Shown here in pieces: positions 44,533 to 53,802 of a stretch of DNA of 64,000 bases (positions within the stretch are counted from its first letter, which is position 1; each line of letters starts with the position of its first letter). The notes beneath the pieces are model-generated. The model worked only from the letters and a program-made list of their open reading frames with translations, was not told the origin of the DNA and did not search any database. The stretch lies in the NCBI RefSeq assembly GCF_903181435.1, contig NZ_CAEUHO010000005.1, positions 372,001-436,000 of the forward strand, read 5' to 3'. Made by a program: the position numbers and the translations under genes. This DNA is from Bacteroides acidifaciens. Lineage in GTDB: Bacteria; Bacteroidota; Bacteroidia; Bacteroidales; Bacteroidaceae.

Positions 44533-44573
44533 GTCCTTGTGTTTTCTGCAATGAGAACACAGGGACTTTTTTT
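44533..44573 (+). terminator. Terminator after the kinase gene
   Basis: Arms 44533-44546 and 44553-44566 pair over 14 bases with two G·U pairs and are followed by seven T. Confidence 0.8.
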
Positions 44574-44693
44574 GTGCTGTAAAAACGCAAAGGAAATACA
44601 AAATAGATGATGATTAGCTTCTATTTTCGAAAAATAGCGTCTGAACCTTTTATTAAACTTTAAAACATTGAACCTTTAATTGTTTATTATGTT

Positions 44694-45134
44694 ATGAATT
44701 TACTTACAATAAAAAAGAGAGAGAATATGATTTTTTATAATAATCTTTTAGCAAAATGGTTCTTAGGAAAAGAGAGGAATAAGAGTCATTATTTTATGTT
44801 CGGTGGTTTTTTCTTTACCCGATATAAGTATTTGGAAGTTTGGGAAGACATGGAACTACGGATTCATGCAAGGCAGTTTTGGGAGTGCTTCCTTTTGACA
44901 CTGTCGCCTGCCTTAGTCTTGTCATTAGTGTATTCATGGTGGTGGATGATACTTCCCTTTATGACTTACCATGTGTTTTACTGGCTGGAAAAGTCATTCC
45001 GTCCTCATTCCGTTTTTGATTGGGAAGCGGTGGAGAATTGTGGCGATACGCTTTATATCAGAAAAAGAAAATCGTATGCATGGATGAAGTGGTACGGGAA
45101 GAAAACGCTACCTTTGTCTGATTGGGATGATTAA
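44694..45134 (+). CDS. Unrecognised small membrane-associated protein
   Basis: A 146-residue protein (possibly starting at ATG 44730, MIFYNNLLAKWFLG) with one or two membrane segments in the middle (FLLTLSPALVLSLVYSWWWMI, then MTYHVFYWLEKSF) and a charged end with CGDTLYIRKRKSYAWMKWYG. It is rich in Trp, Tyr and Phe. No family is recognised. It stands alone between two terminators. Confidence 0.65.
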   Translation: MNLLTIKKRENMIFYNNLLAKWFLGKERNKSHYFMFGGFFFTRYKYLEVWEDMELRIHARQFWECFLLTLSPALVLSLVYSWWWMILPFMTYHVFYWLEKSFRPHSVFDWEAVENCGDTLYIRKRKSYAWMKWYGKKTLPLSDWDD

Positions 45135-45163
45135 AGACAGGTAAAAGGATTTAAGAAGCAGAG

Positions 45164-45211
45164 TTTTGCCACTGATTATACAGGTATGTGCCTGTGTAAT
45201 CAGTGGCAAAA
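45164..45211. terminator. Strong two-way terminator
   Basis: Arms of 21 bases beginning TTTTGCCACTGATTA pair almost perfectly with the complement ending TAATCAGTGGCAAAA around a TATGTG loop; one mismatch. It lies between converging genes. Confidence 0.85.
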
Positions 45212-45213
45212 TT

Positions 45214-46521
45214 TTATTTCAGATGCTTCTTTATCCAAAGCAAATGCCCGTATTCAGTATCATTTGAAGTCCAATGCTCGTTAATCGGAGTTATCAACGC
45301 CTCTTTCGGGCAGTTCAATACATTGTAAACAATATAACTGGTGGTCGGTGGGCATACGTCATCATTGAATCCCCATGTCATATAAGTGTCCGCTTTGATT
45401 AGCTTTGCGAAGTTCACTACATCGTAATAAGCCATTGTCTTTATCTTTTCAGGCGTATCCATACCCGTTGCTCTTTTGAAAAAGTGCGGATAACCACCGG
45501 CACGTCCTGCCTTATATCCTGCCATATCACTTAATGCGGGATGATTGGCGACGCAAGCGGTGACACGCTGGTCAAGTCCGGCGGTGATTAAAGCTAATGC
45601 GCCACCCTGGCTTCCCCCTTGAGCAATCACATTCTTGCCGTCCCATTCCGGTAAGGAAGTTAAGAAATCGATGCTGCGGACACAAGCCAGATATACCCGT
45701 TTCATGTAGTAATTGTCACGGTTGTCCAAACCATTGTTTAGATACCCGTTCCCTCTACCATTGAATGCATTGCTTATTTCTTTAAATTCCTGTTCATTCA
45801 TTTCCGGATTAAGCCCGTGTATCTCAATTTCAAAGCGGATGCAGCCTTGTTCCGCATAATATTTATGGCGCAAAGGCTCTTTAATTGTTTTGATACCTGC
45901 TCCCGGGGGACATAATACAACCGGAAATTTCCCTTCTTTCTTCGGATAGGATAAATAGCCATAGATGCATTGCCCGCCTTTATTCAGTTGCAATTTCACG
46001 AGATAGCAATCTATTTTATCCGTAGAATACTTTTCTACATGCTCTTTCGTATAAGTCAGCGGAAAATCTTTCTGCTCTGCTTTAGCCTTCTCCCAGAATT
46101 CGTTGAAATCGGCGGGCATGGCAGTATATGGCTTAAGCTTTTCCGGTGAGAAACCGACTTTGACATGATGCGAATACGTTTTTCCGTCCACTGTTGCCTT
46201 CAGGCGGCAATCGCGGAATCCGGGCTCTTTCATTGTGCCGACAGGAATTATGGCTTTGCCGTTTTTGAGTGTAACACTTCCCTTTGTATCGGCAGGCATC
46301 AAATCTCCGCCTATTTCATAGTTGACAATTACGTTATCTCCGGGAATACCATATTTATAGAATTGTACTTCCACGGTCGCTTTTTCTCCTGTCTTATAAA
46401 TCCAGTCGGCATGGTTGGGAACAGTAACCCAAAGCACATCGCTTCTATAAGGATAGTTTTCGGCTACGACAGATAACAAGATTGCTGACAGTAGACATAC
46501 GGATAAGAGTAGTTTCTTCAT
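45214..46521 (-). CDS. Acetylxylan esterase / cephalosporin-C deacetylase family (AXE1) protein
   Basis: A 435-residue secreted alpha/beta hydrolase. The signal peptide is MKKLLLSVCLLSAILLSVVA; an N-terminal beta domain is followed by the AXE1 domain with the nucleophile in AQGGSQGGALAL, the aspartate in TWGFNDDVCPPTT and the histidine in PINEHWTSNDTEYGH. It removes acetyl groups from xylan-like glycans. The ATG at 46521 begins the signal peptide. It starts 8 bases after the aminopeptidase P stop. Confidence 0.88.
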   Translation of the reverse strand: MKKLLLSVCLLSAILLSVVAENYPYRSDVLWVTVPNHADWIYKTGEKATVEVQFYKYGIPGDNVIVNYEIGGDLMPADTKGSVTLKNGKAIIPVGTMKEPGFRDCRLKATVDGKTYSHHVKVGFSPEKLKPYTAMPADFNEFWEKAKAEQKDFPLTYTKEHVEKYSTDKIDCYLVKLQLNKGGQCIYGYLSYPKKEGKFPVVLCPPGAGIKTIKEPLRHKYYAEQGCIRFEIEIHGLNPEMNEQEFKEISNAFNGRGNGYLNNGLDNRDNYYMKRVYLACVRSIDFLTSLPEWDGKNVIAQGGSQGGALALITAGLDQRVTACVANHPALSDMAGYKAGRAGGYPHFFKRATGMDTPEKIKTMAYYDVVNFAKLIKADTYMTWGFNDDVCPPTTSYIVYNVLNCPKEALITPINEHWTSNDTEYGHLLWIKKHLK

Positions 46522-46529
46522 GGGGCTGT

Positions 46530-47903
46530 TCATCTCAAAGCTTCTACTTCTTCCGGAGTCAAAGGAATTTTCTTGCCCAGTCTGCGAGCGCCGGTTTCTG
46601 TAATCAGATAATCTTCTTCGTTACGGATACCGCCGAAATCCTTGTAAGTTTCCACCACGTCATAGTTGATGAAATCAGCGAATTTCTTTTCTGCTTTCCA
46701 CATATCAATCAGTTCGGGAATAAAGTAAATGCCCGGTTCCACGGTATGTACAAATCCCGGTTCCAGCGGAATGGCGAGACGTTGTGACTTACGACCGAAC
46801 TGCGTACTCTTCGGCTGACCGTTGTATCCTACCCATATCTCACCCAGATTTTCCATATCATGTACATCCAATCCCATCATATGACCTAATCCATGCGGAT
46901 AGAACAGGGCATGAGCGCCTTCGCGAACAGCATCCTCAGCATTTCCTTTCATCAGTCCGAGAGCTTTCATGCCTTCTACCATCACGCGGGCGGACAATTC
47001 GTAAACTTCCATATAAGGAATTCCCGGACGGAGAGCTTTCACCGATTCGAGATGCATTGCATTTTGAATTTCGTACACTTCACGCTGGCGGGTTGTGAAC
47101 TTCTTGTCGGCAGGAACCGTAGACGACATATCGCCCGCATATCCTGATTCAACTTCCGCACCGGCGTCAATTAAAAACAAGTCACCCGGTTTCACGAGAT
47201 TGCCGTGATAATGGTTGTGCAACGTTTGCCCGTTGATAGTGGCAATTGTGGCAAAAGAGAGCTGGCAGTTGTTAGATTCTGCCACCCGGTTCATTTCTGC
47301 TACTACCTCATATTCGTACATACCCGGACGAAGCACCTTCATGGCTGTAATATGCATATCGGCAGTCACGTCGCAAGCCTTTTCTATTTCTACGATTTCT
47401 TCTGCGGATTTATAATTACGTTGAGCGATGACAGCGCGGATGAAAGGTACGGAACCTTCTTGGCGTGCAGGCGGTATCCCCAGCCAGTCCATTAGTTTCA
47501 GTTTATGTTCGGGACGGTAAGGGGGCAGATAATGAATCGCCTTTCCTTTCTGCACACATTTATGAAGATAACTTACAATCTCGGCAGACGGCATTAAATT
47601 AGCCACACCCACACGTTCGCATTTATCGTGCAATGTCGGTTGCGAGCCCATCCATACGATAGCGTCAATAGACAGTTCATCACCGAAAATGATTTCCTTG
47701 TCTTCATCGATATCTATGATTGCCGAAAGTCCGGCGCATGAAAGTCCGAAATAATAGAGGAAAGTGGAATCCTGTCGATAACGGAATGTGTTATCCTCGT
47801 AATTCAATCCGCACTCGTCATTTCCAAGAAATAACAATACTCCAGAGCCTAGATTCTTTTTCAGCAGGGCTCTCCGCTGCATATACGTTTCTTTGGCAAA
47901 CAT
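46530..47903 (-). CDS. pepP: Aminopeptidase P family (M24) metallopeptidase
   Basis: A 457-residue M24B peptidase with an N-terminal creatinase-like domain and the metal ligands in FLIDAGAEVESGYAGDMSST, HGLGHMMGLDVHD, TVEPGIYF and GGIRNEEDYLI. It removes N-terminal residues preceding proline. It is co-transcribed with the esterase gene. Confidence 0.93.
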   Translation of the reverse strand: MFAKETYMQRRALLKKNLGSGVLLFLGNDECGLNYEDNTFRYRQDSTFLYYFGLSCAGLSAIIDIDEDKEIIFGDELSIDAIVWMGSQPTLHDKCERVGVANLMPSAEIVSYLHKCVQKGKAIHYLPPYRPEHKLKLMDWLGIPPARQEGSVPFIRAVIAQRNYKSAEEIVEIEKACDVTADMHITAMKVLRPGMYEYEVVAEMNRVAESNNCQLSFATIATINGQTLHNHYHGNLVKPGDLFLIDAGAEVESGYAGDMSSTVPADKKFTTRQREVYEIQNAMHLESVKALRPGIPYMEVYELSARVMVEGMKALGLMKGNAEDAVREGAHALFYPHGLGHMMGLDVHDMENLGEIWVGYNGQPKSTQFGRKSQRLAIPLEPGFVHTVEPGIYFIPELIDMWKAEKKFADFINYDVVETYKDFGGIRNEEDYLITETGARRLGKKIPLTPEEVEALR

Positions 47904-48002
47904 ATGGTCCTAATTTTTAAGTTCGTGCAACAAAGATAAGGAATTTTGTGTTATAGGATTAAAAATAATCCCCTTAATCTGTGTAATCTCTCGTTAAAAA
48001 GT

Positions 48003-48010
48003 TACTTTTG
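48003..48010 (+). promoter_or_regulatory. -7 element of the rpoN promoter
   Basis: TACTTTTG matches TAnnTTTG, 31 bases before the rpoN start codon. No clear TTTG -33 box. Confidence 0.5.
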
Positions 48011-48041
48011 TAGCGAGAAATAGTAGAAAGCAAAAACGAAT

Positions 48042-49526
48042 ATGGCACAAGGTTCCCGTCAAATACAATCTCAGGCGCAACAGCAAGTACAGACGCTCTC
48101 GCCCCAGCAGATTCTGGTCGTGAAATTGTTGGAACTTCCCGCAGTGGAGCTGGAAGACCGTATCCATGCCGAACTGCTTGAAAATCCGGCACTTGAAGAA
48201 GGTAAAGAAGAAAATGCCGCCGATGAATATTCCGATGCCGACAGTGCGGCAGACGGTATGGAGAATGATGCTAACGACTATGATTCTTTAAGTGATTACC
48301 TCACCGAAGACGATATTCCCGATTATAAACTGCAGGAGAACAACCGCTCGAAGGACGATCAGGCGGAAAATATACCTTTCTCCGACACCACCTCTTTTTA
48401 TGAAATTCTGAAAGAGCAACTTCGTGAACGGAATTTGACAGAGCATCAATGCGAATTGGTCGAATACCTGATCGGTTCGTTGGATGATGACGGTCTGCTT
48501 CGCAAGTCTCTGGAGAGCATCTGTGACGAACTGGCAATTTATGCCGGCATAGAATCGACAGAGGAAGAACTCGAAGAAGCATTGTGCATCTTGCAGGACT
48601 TTGACCCGGCAGGTATCGGTGCCCGTAGCCTTCAGGAATGTCTGCTGATACAGATTTGCCGGAAGAAAGATGAAGAAAAAGCGCCCAATCCTATACTCGA
48701 CCTTGAAGAACGTGTGATTCGTGACTGTTATGAAGAATTCACACGTAAGCATTGGGAAAAGATTATAAAGAAATTGGATATTGACGAAGAAACATTCAAA
48801 GAGGTTATCAGTGAAATTACCAAATTGAATCCCCGCCCGGGTGCTTCTTTGGGAGAAGCAATCGGCAGAAACCTTCAGCAGATTATTCCCGATTTCATCG
48901 TAGAAACATATGATGACGGAACGATTAATATAAGCCTCAATAACCGCAATGTCCCCGAACTCCGTATGAGCCGGGATTTTACGGAAATGGTGGAAGAACA
49001 TACCAAGAATAAGGCCAATCAGTCGAAAGAATCCAAGGAAGCGATGATGTTCCTGAAACAGAAGATGGACGCGGCACAAGGATTCATCGATGCCGTCAAG
49101 CAGCGTCAGAATACATTGATTACTACCATGCAGGCAATCGTTGACCTGCAACGGCCTTTCTTCCTCGAAGGAGACGAATCGCTGTTGAAGCCGATGATTC
49201 TGAAAGATGTAGCCGAACGTACAGGACTGGATATATCGACCATCTCCCGTGTCAGCAACAGCAAATATGTGCAGACGAATTTCGGTATCTATCAGCTTAA
49301 ATTCTTTTTCGTTGACGGATATACAACGGAAGACGGAGAGGAGATGTCTGTCCGCGAGATTCGCAAGATTCTGAAAGAGTGTATCGACAGCGAAGACAAG
49401 AAGAAACCGCTGACGGATGATGAACTGGCAGACATCCTGAAAGAAAAAGGATATCCTATTGCCCGCCGGACGGTAGCGAAATATCGCCAGCAGCTGAATA
49501 TTCCCGTAGCGCGACTAAGGAAATAA
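48042..49526 (+). CDS. rpoN: RNA polymerase sigma-54 factor
   Basis: A 494-residue sigma-54. The glutamine-rich region I (QIQSQAQQQVQTLSPQQI, LLELPAVELEDRIHAEL) binds activator; an acidic region II follows. Region III holds the core-binding and HTH parts (DVAERTGLDISTISRVSNSKYVQ), and the RpoN box reads ARRTVAKYR near the end. It lacks nothing seen in the family. It heads a run of five same-strand genes to ispG. Confidence 0.95.
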   Translation: MAQGSRQIQSQAQQQVQTLSPQQILVVKLLELPAVELEDRIHAELLENPALEEGKEENAADEYSDADSAADGMENDANDYDSLSDYLTEDDIPDYKLQENNRSKDDQAENIPFSDTTSFYEILKEQLRERNLTEHQCELVEYLIGSLDDDGLLRKSLESICDELAIYAGIESTEEELEEALCILQDFDPAGIGARSLQECLLIQICRKKDEEKAPNPILDLEERVIRDCYEEFTRKHWEKIIKKLDIDEETFKEVISEITKLNPRPGASLGEAIGRNLQQIIPDFIVETYDDGTINISLNNRNVPELRMSRDFTEMVEEHTKNKANQSKESKEAMMFLKQKMDAAQGFIDAVKQRQNTLITTMQAIVDLQRPFFLEGDESLLKPMILKDVAERTGLDISTISRVSNSKYVQTNFGIYQLKFFFVDGYTTEDGEEMSVREIRKILKECIDSEDKKKPLTDDELADILKEKGYPIARRTVAKYRQQLNIPVARLRK

Positions 49527-49589
49527 TAGTCGGTCGGGTCCGTAAGAGAGTTATAATTTTGTAATTAGTAATCAGTAATAAAAAAAAGA

Positions 49590-50261
49590 GTGGACAGAGA
49601 AAGAGAGCATATCATAGCGGATAAGACAATGTTGCAAGTGGCGCGAATCACTTCAATGGTGTTCACCCCATTTTCTATCCCGTTTTTATCATTCCTGGTG
49701 TTATTCCTGTTTTCTTATCTTCGTATCATGCCGATGCAGTATAAGCTGATTGTGTTGGGAATCATCTACTGTTTCACCATACTGACACCTACCATCACGA
49801 TTTTCCTGTTTCGTAAAATCAATGGATTTGACCGTCAGGAACTGGGCGAACGTAAGAAGCGTTATATACCGATTCTGCTGACTATCATCTCATACGTGTT
49901 CTGCTGGCTGATGATGCGCAAACTGAATATCCCCTGGTATATGACAGGCATCATCCTGACCTCTTTGCTCGTGTCCGTCATTTGTATCGGAGTAAACCTA
50001 AAATGGAAACTGAGCGAGCATATGGCCGGGATAGGTGGCGTGATAGGGGGGCTGGTATCTTTCAGTGCATTATTCGGTTATAATCCGGTAGTGTGGTTAT
50101 GCCTGTTTATATTGATAGCCGGCATACTCGGCTCTGCACGGATTATCTTGGGACATCATACGCTGGGTGAGGTGCTTTCCGGTTTTGCTGTCGGATTGGT
50201 ATGTGCTCTTTTGGTGCTCCATCCGATGATGAACCTATTATTTCGAGTATTTTTATTTTAA
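49590..50261 (+). CDS. PAP2-like membrane protein
   Basis: A 223-residue protein with six or more membrane segments. The end GSARIILGHHTLGEVLSGFAVG fits motifs 2-3 of the PAP2 superfamily (SRxxxxxHxxxD), but with E for the final D, and motif 1 (KxxxxxxRP) is unclear; RKKRYIPIL may be its weak form. It could be a degenerate lipid phosphatase. It is 63 bases after rpoN. Confidence 0.72.
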   Translation: MDREREHIIADKTMLQVARITSMVFTPFSIPFLSFLVLFLFSYLRIMPMQYKLIVLGIIYCFTILTPTITIFLFRKINGFDRQELGERKKRYIPILLTIISYVFCWLMMRKLNIPWYMTGIILTSLLVSVICIGVNLKWKLSEHMAGIGGVIGGLVSFSALFGYNPVVWLCLFILIAGILGSARIILGHHTLGEVLSGFAVGLVCALLVLHPMMNLLFRVFLF

Positions 50262-50290
50262 AATAGTATAAATCCTAAAAACTAATTATT

Positions 50291-50671
50291 ATGAACTTTC
50301 CACAGAATTTGAAGTACACAAGCGAACACGAATGGATTCGCATTGAAGGTGACATTGCTTATGTTGGTATCACAGACTATGCTCAAGAACAATTGGGTGA
50401 TATTGTGTTCGTAGATATACCGACTGTTGGTGAAACGTTGGAAGCCGGTGAGACATTCGGAACCATCGAAGTAGTGAAAACCATTTCCGACCTTTTCCTG
50501 CCGGTAGCCGGTGAAGTGATGGAACAAAATGAAGCACTGGAAGAAAATCCGGAGCTGGTGAACAAAGACCCTTATGGCGAAGGCTGGCTGATTAAAATGA
50601 AACCGGCAGACCTGAAAGCCGTTGAGGACCTGTTGGATGCTGAGGCTTATAAAGCTGTGGTAAACGGATAA
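50291..50671 (+). CDS. gcvH: Glycine cleavage system H protein
   Basis: A 126-residue lipoyl protein; the lipoylated lysine is K63 in GTIEVVKTISDL. It shuttles the aminomethyl group in glycine cleavage. The other gcv genes are not next to it. It is 29 bases after the PAP2-like gene. Confidence 0.95.
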   Translation: MNFPQNLKYTSEHEWIRIEGDIAYVGITDYAQEQLGDIVFVDIPTVGETLEAGETFGTIEVVKTISDLFLPVAGEVMEQNEALEENPELVNKDPYGEGWLIKMKPADLKAVEDLLDAEAYKAVVNG

Positions 50672-50723
50672 TTCTTACCGCACTTTAAATTGTAAATAGT
50701 AAATCGTAAAATAGTAAATCAAA

Positions 50724-51233
50724 ATGACTCCAATTGTAAGTATCATCATGGGCAGTACGTCCGATCTTCCTGTTATGGAGAAGGCTGCGCAACTGCTGAA
50801 TGATATGCATGTACCGTTCGAAATGAACGCGCTTTCTGCTCACCGCACGCCTGAGGCTGTGGAAGAATTTGCCAAGAATGCCCGCAACCGCGGCATTAAA
50901 GTGATTATCGCTGCTGCCGGAATGGCTGCCGCCCTTCCCGGTGTAATTGCAGCTAACACTACACTTCCTGTTATCGGAGTGCCCGTAAAAGGTTCCGTGC
51001 TCGATGGCGTAGATGCTCTTTACTCTATCATCCAGATGCCTCCGGGCATTCCTGTAGCCACCGTTGCCATTAACGGAGCGATGAATGCGGCTATTCTGGC
51101 CATCCAGATGCTTGCGTTGAGTGACGAGAAACTGGCGGAAGCTTTTGCTGCTTACAAAGAAGGACTGAAAAAGAAAATCGTAAAAGCAAACGAAGAACTG
51201 AAAGAAGTTAAGTTTGAATATAAAACGAACTAA
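50724..51233 (+). CDS. purE: N5-carboxyaminoimidazole ribonucleotide mutase
   Basis: A 169-residue class I PurE with IMGSTSDLPVMEKA, SAHRTPE, AAGMAAALPGVIAA and PVKGSVLDGVDALYSIIQMPPGIPVATVAI. It makes CAIR in purine synthesis. Its stop codon overlaps the ispG start (TAATG). Confidence 0.96.
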   Translation: MTPIVSIIMGSTSDLPVMEKAAQLLNDMHVPFEMNALSAHRTPEAVEEFAKNARNRGIKVIIAAAGMAAALPGVIAANTTLPVIGVPVKGSVLDGVDALYSIIQMPPGIPVATVAINGAMNAAILAIQMLALSDEKLAEAFAAYKEGLKKKIVKANEELKEVKFEYKTN

Positions 51234-53071
51234 TGGATCTATTCAATTATTTTCGAAGAGAAACCACAGAAGTGAATATTGGGGCTGTACCGTTGGGCGG
51301 CCCCAATTCTATTCGTGTCCAGTCGATGACCAACACGTCTACACAGGATACGCAGGCTTGTGTGGAACAGGCGAAGCGTATTGTTGACGCAGGTGGCGAA
51401 TATGTCCGATTGACAACGCAAGGCATCAAGGAAGCGGAAAACTTGATGAATATCAATATCGGTTTGCGCAGCCAGGGATATATGGTCCCGCTGGTGGCCG
51501 ATGTGCACTTCAATCCGAAGGTTGCCGACGTAGCCGCTCAATATGCGGAAAAGGTGCGTATCAATCCGGGGAATTATGTAGATGCTGCGCGTACTTTTAA
51601 GAAACTGGAATATACAGACGAAGAGTACGCACAGGAAATACAAAAGATTCATGACCGGTTTGTTCCTTTCCTGAATATCTGCAAAGAGAACCACACGGCT
51701 ATCCGTATCGGAGTGAACCACGGTTCTTTGTCCGACCGCATCATGTCACGCTATGGTGATACACCTGCCGGGATGGTGGAATCTTGTATGGAATTTCTCC
51801 GCATCTGTGTTGAGGAGAATTTCACTGATGTAGTGATTTCCATCAAAGCGTCCAATACGGTCGTAATGGTGAAAACCGTCCGACTGTTGGTGGACGTGAT
51901 GGAAAAAGAAGGCATGGCTTTCCCACTGCATCTCGGAGTGACGGAAGCCGGAGACGGAGAAGACGGGCGTATCAAGTCTGCTCTCGGCATCGGCGCATTG
52001 TTGAGCGACGGGTTGGGCGATACCATCCGCGTATCTTTGAGTGAAGCACCCGAAGCTGAAATTCCGGTAGCCCGTAAATTGGTGGATTATGTTCTGTTGA
52101 GGCAGGGTCATCCCTATATTCCGGGCTTGGAAGCACCGGAATTCAACTATCTGTCTCCTGAACGCCGGAAGACAAAAGCGGTCCGTAACATCGGAGGCGA
52201 ACATGTGCCCGTAGTCATTGCCGACCGCATGGATGGAAAGACGGAAGTAAATCCCCAATTCACTCCGGATTATATCTATGCCGGACGTGCTTTGCCTGAA
52301 CAGCGTGAAGCAGGTGTGGAATATATCCTCGATGCAGACGTATGGCAAGGGGAAACCGGAACTTGGCCTGCCTTTAATCATGTGCAATTACCGCTGATGG
52401 GCGGATGTAATGCAGAACTCAAATTCCTGTTCATGCCTTATATGGCACAGACAGAAGAAGTAATCGCCTGTCTGAAGCAACATCCGGAAGTGGTCATTGT
52501 TTCCCAAAGCAATCACCCGAACCGTTTGGGCGAACACCGCGCATTGGTGCATCAACTAATGACGGAAGGTTTGCAAAACCCGGTTGTCTTCTTCCAACAT
52601 TACGCAGAAGATAATGCAGAGGATTTGCAAATAAAATCTGCCGCCGATATGGGCGCATTGATTTTTGACGGACTTTGCGATGGTATCTTCCTGTTCAATC
52701 AAGGTAACCTGAGCCATGCTGTAGTAGACGCCACTGCTTTCGGAATCCTGCAAGCCGGACGCACCCGTACCTCTAAGACAGAATATATCTCTTGTCCCGG
52801 TTGCGGTCGTACGCTTTACGACTTGGAGAAGACGATTGCCCGCATCAAGGCAGCTACCTCACATCTGACAGGACTGAAAATCGGTATCATGGGCTGTATC
52901 GTGAATGGTCCCGGTGAAATGGCAGATGCTGACTACGGTTATGTAGGTGCCGGACGAGGCAAAATCAGTCTTTATAAAGGCAAGGTCTGTGTAGAAAAGA
53001 ATATTCCCGAAGAAGAAGCAGTGGAAAGATTGTTGGAGTTTATACGGAATGACAGGGGAGAAAATTCTTAG
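51233..53071 (+). CDS. ispG: 4-hydroxy-3-methylbut-2-enyl diphosphate synthase, long form
   Basis: A 612-residue IspG/GcpE of the three-domain form found in Bacteroidota and plants: TIM barrel (NTSTQDTQACVEQAKRIVDAG), a large insert domain (~residues 290-500) and the C-terminal Fe-S domain with SCPGCGRT and GIMGCIVNGPGEM, giving the three cluster cysteines and glutamate. It works in the MEP isoprenoid pathway. It shares one base with purE. Confidence 0.96.
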   Translation: MDLFNYFRRETTEVNIGAVPLGGPNSIRVQSMTNTSTQDTQACVEQAKRIVDAGGEYVRLTTQGIKEAENLMNINIGLRSQGYMVPLVADVHFNPKVADVAAQYAEKVRINPGNYVDAARTFKKLEYTDEEYAQEIQKIHDRFVPFLNICKENHTAIRIGVNHGSLSDRIMSRYGDTPAGMVESCMEFLRICVEENFTDVVISIKASNTVVMVKTVRLLVDVMEKEGMAFPLHLGVTEAGDGEDGRIKSALGIGALLSDGLGDTIRVSLSEAPEAEIPVARKLVDYVLLRQGHPYIPGLEAPEFNYLSPERRKTKAVRNIGGEHVPVVIADRMDGKTEVNPQFTPDYIYAGRALPEQREAGVEYILDADVWQGETGTWPAFNHVQLPLMGGCNAELKFLFMPYMAQTEEVIACLKQHPEVVIVSQSNHPNRLGEHRALVHQLMTEGLQNPVVFFQHYAEDNAEDLQIKSAADMGALIFDGLCDGIFLFNQGNLSHAVVDATAFGILQAGRTRTSKTEYISCPGCGRTLYDLEKTIARIKAATSHLTGLKIGIMGCIVNGPGEMADADYGYVGAGRGKISLYKGKVCVEKNIPEEEAVERLLEFIRNDRGENS

Positions 53072-53104
53072 TGATATGTAAAACTTCATAATCAGTTGTT
53101 TCCT

Positions 53105-53141
53105 CTTAGTAACGGTGGTTACTGCAACCGCCGTTACTAAG
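53105..53141 (+). terminator. Terminator after ispG
   Basis: Arms CTTAGTAACGG and CCGTTACTAAG, extended by GGTT/AACC past one mismatch, surround a 5-base loop. It closes the rpoN-ispG run. Confidence 0.75.
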
Positions 53142-53166
53142 GCTCTCCTATAAGAAAAAAATAAAA

Positions 53167-53320
53167 TCATTTCTCATATTCTCATAGAAAAAGTATATTC
53201 GCCTGATTACTAGCCTTATATATGATGAGAATAAAATTGTTTACATGCATTTCTCATGGTTTATAGCTGTAAAATGCTTTTAAAGAAGGCATTTCTCATA
53301 CTTTATTTGGCATTTCTCAT
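53167..53320 (+). repeat. Four direct copies of (G)CATTTCTCAT, three at 21-base phasing
   Basis: GCATTTCTCAT occurs at 53247, 53289 and 53310, that is, 42 and 21 bases apart, and CATTTCTCAT without the G at 53168. An inverse partial match (ATGATGAGAAT) is at 53222. They lie in a 730-base gene-free gap (53072-53802) downstream of ispG. Helical phasing suggests a protein-binding array; no gene for it is evident. Confidence 0.6.
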
Positions 53321-53460
53321 GCTACATATTATGCTTGTCTTTGTTTCAAGAAACTAATATGTAGAAGGCAATATAATTATAGTTTGTATGTTAACTCGGT
53401 AGATAAGATATCTTTCATAACTGACATTGTTGTGTTTTTCTGCCTTCATATGTATTGTTC

Positions 53461-53536
53461 CACTCCAGTGAACAGGCTGTTGCACTAGAGTGGATAGACC
53501 TGTGTACTCTAGTAAACGAGTCTGTTCACTGGAGTG
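53461..53536. repeat. Four palindromes (CACTnnAGTG) at exact 22-base intervals
   Basis: CACTCCAGTG (53461), CACTAGAGTG (53483), TACTCTAGTA (53505) and CACTGGAGTG (53527) are each palindromic and spaced exactly 22 bases apart. The 12-base spacers also resemble each other (AACAGGCTGTTG, GATAGACCTGTG, AACGAGTCTGTT). The outer two copies form a perfect 15-base inverted repeat. It may be an operator array or a structured RNA; no other features are seen between it and 53803. Confidence 0.75.
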
Positions 53537-53802
53537 CAACGATAGATATGTCTTATTGAAAATCTATTGATTACAGTAGTATAATTTAGGTTATCAGTTA
53601 GTTATGATGAAGATGAGCGCTAGTTTTGCTACAATTCATTAAGTGTTGATGATTAAACTATGAGAATACTATTTTTGAAAATCCGTTTTATGTATCAGAA
53701 CGACATAGGGAATAATTGCTGCGATGGAAAAAGTGAAAATAACTGCTACAGATATTACTTATAAGTTTTGCAGTGTATATCTGCAACAGTATTTTAGTTT
53801 AT

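Noticed and set aside
53461..53536. CRISPR array
   Set aside because: Repeats are only 10 bases, palindromic, degenerate, with 12-base spacers that resemble each other, and no cas gene is present.
53354..53539. 61-residue minus-strand frame through the 22-base repeat array
   Set aside because: It merely translates the palindromes; 22 is not a multiple of three, so there is no protein-level repeat, and no ribosome site is seen.
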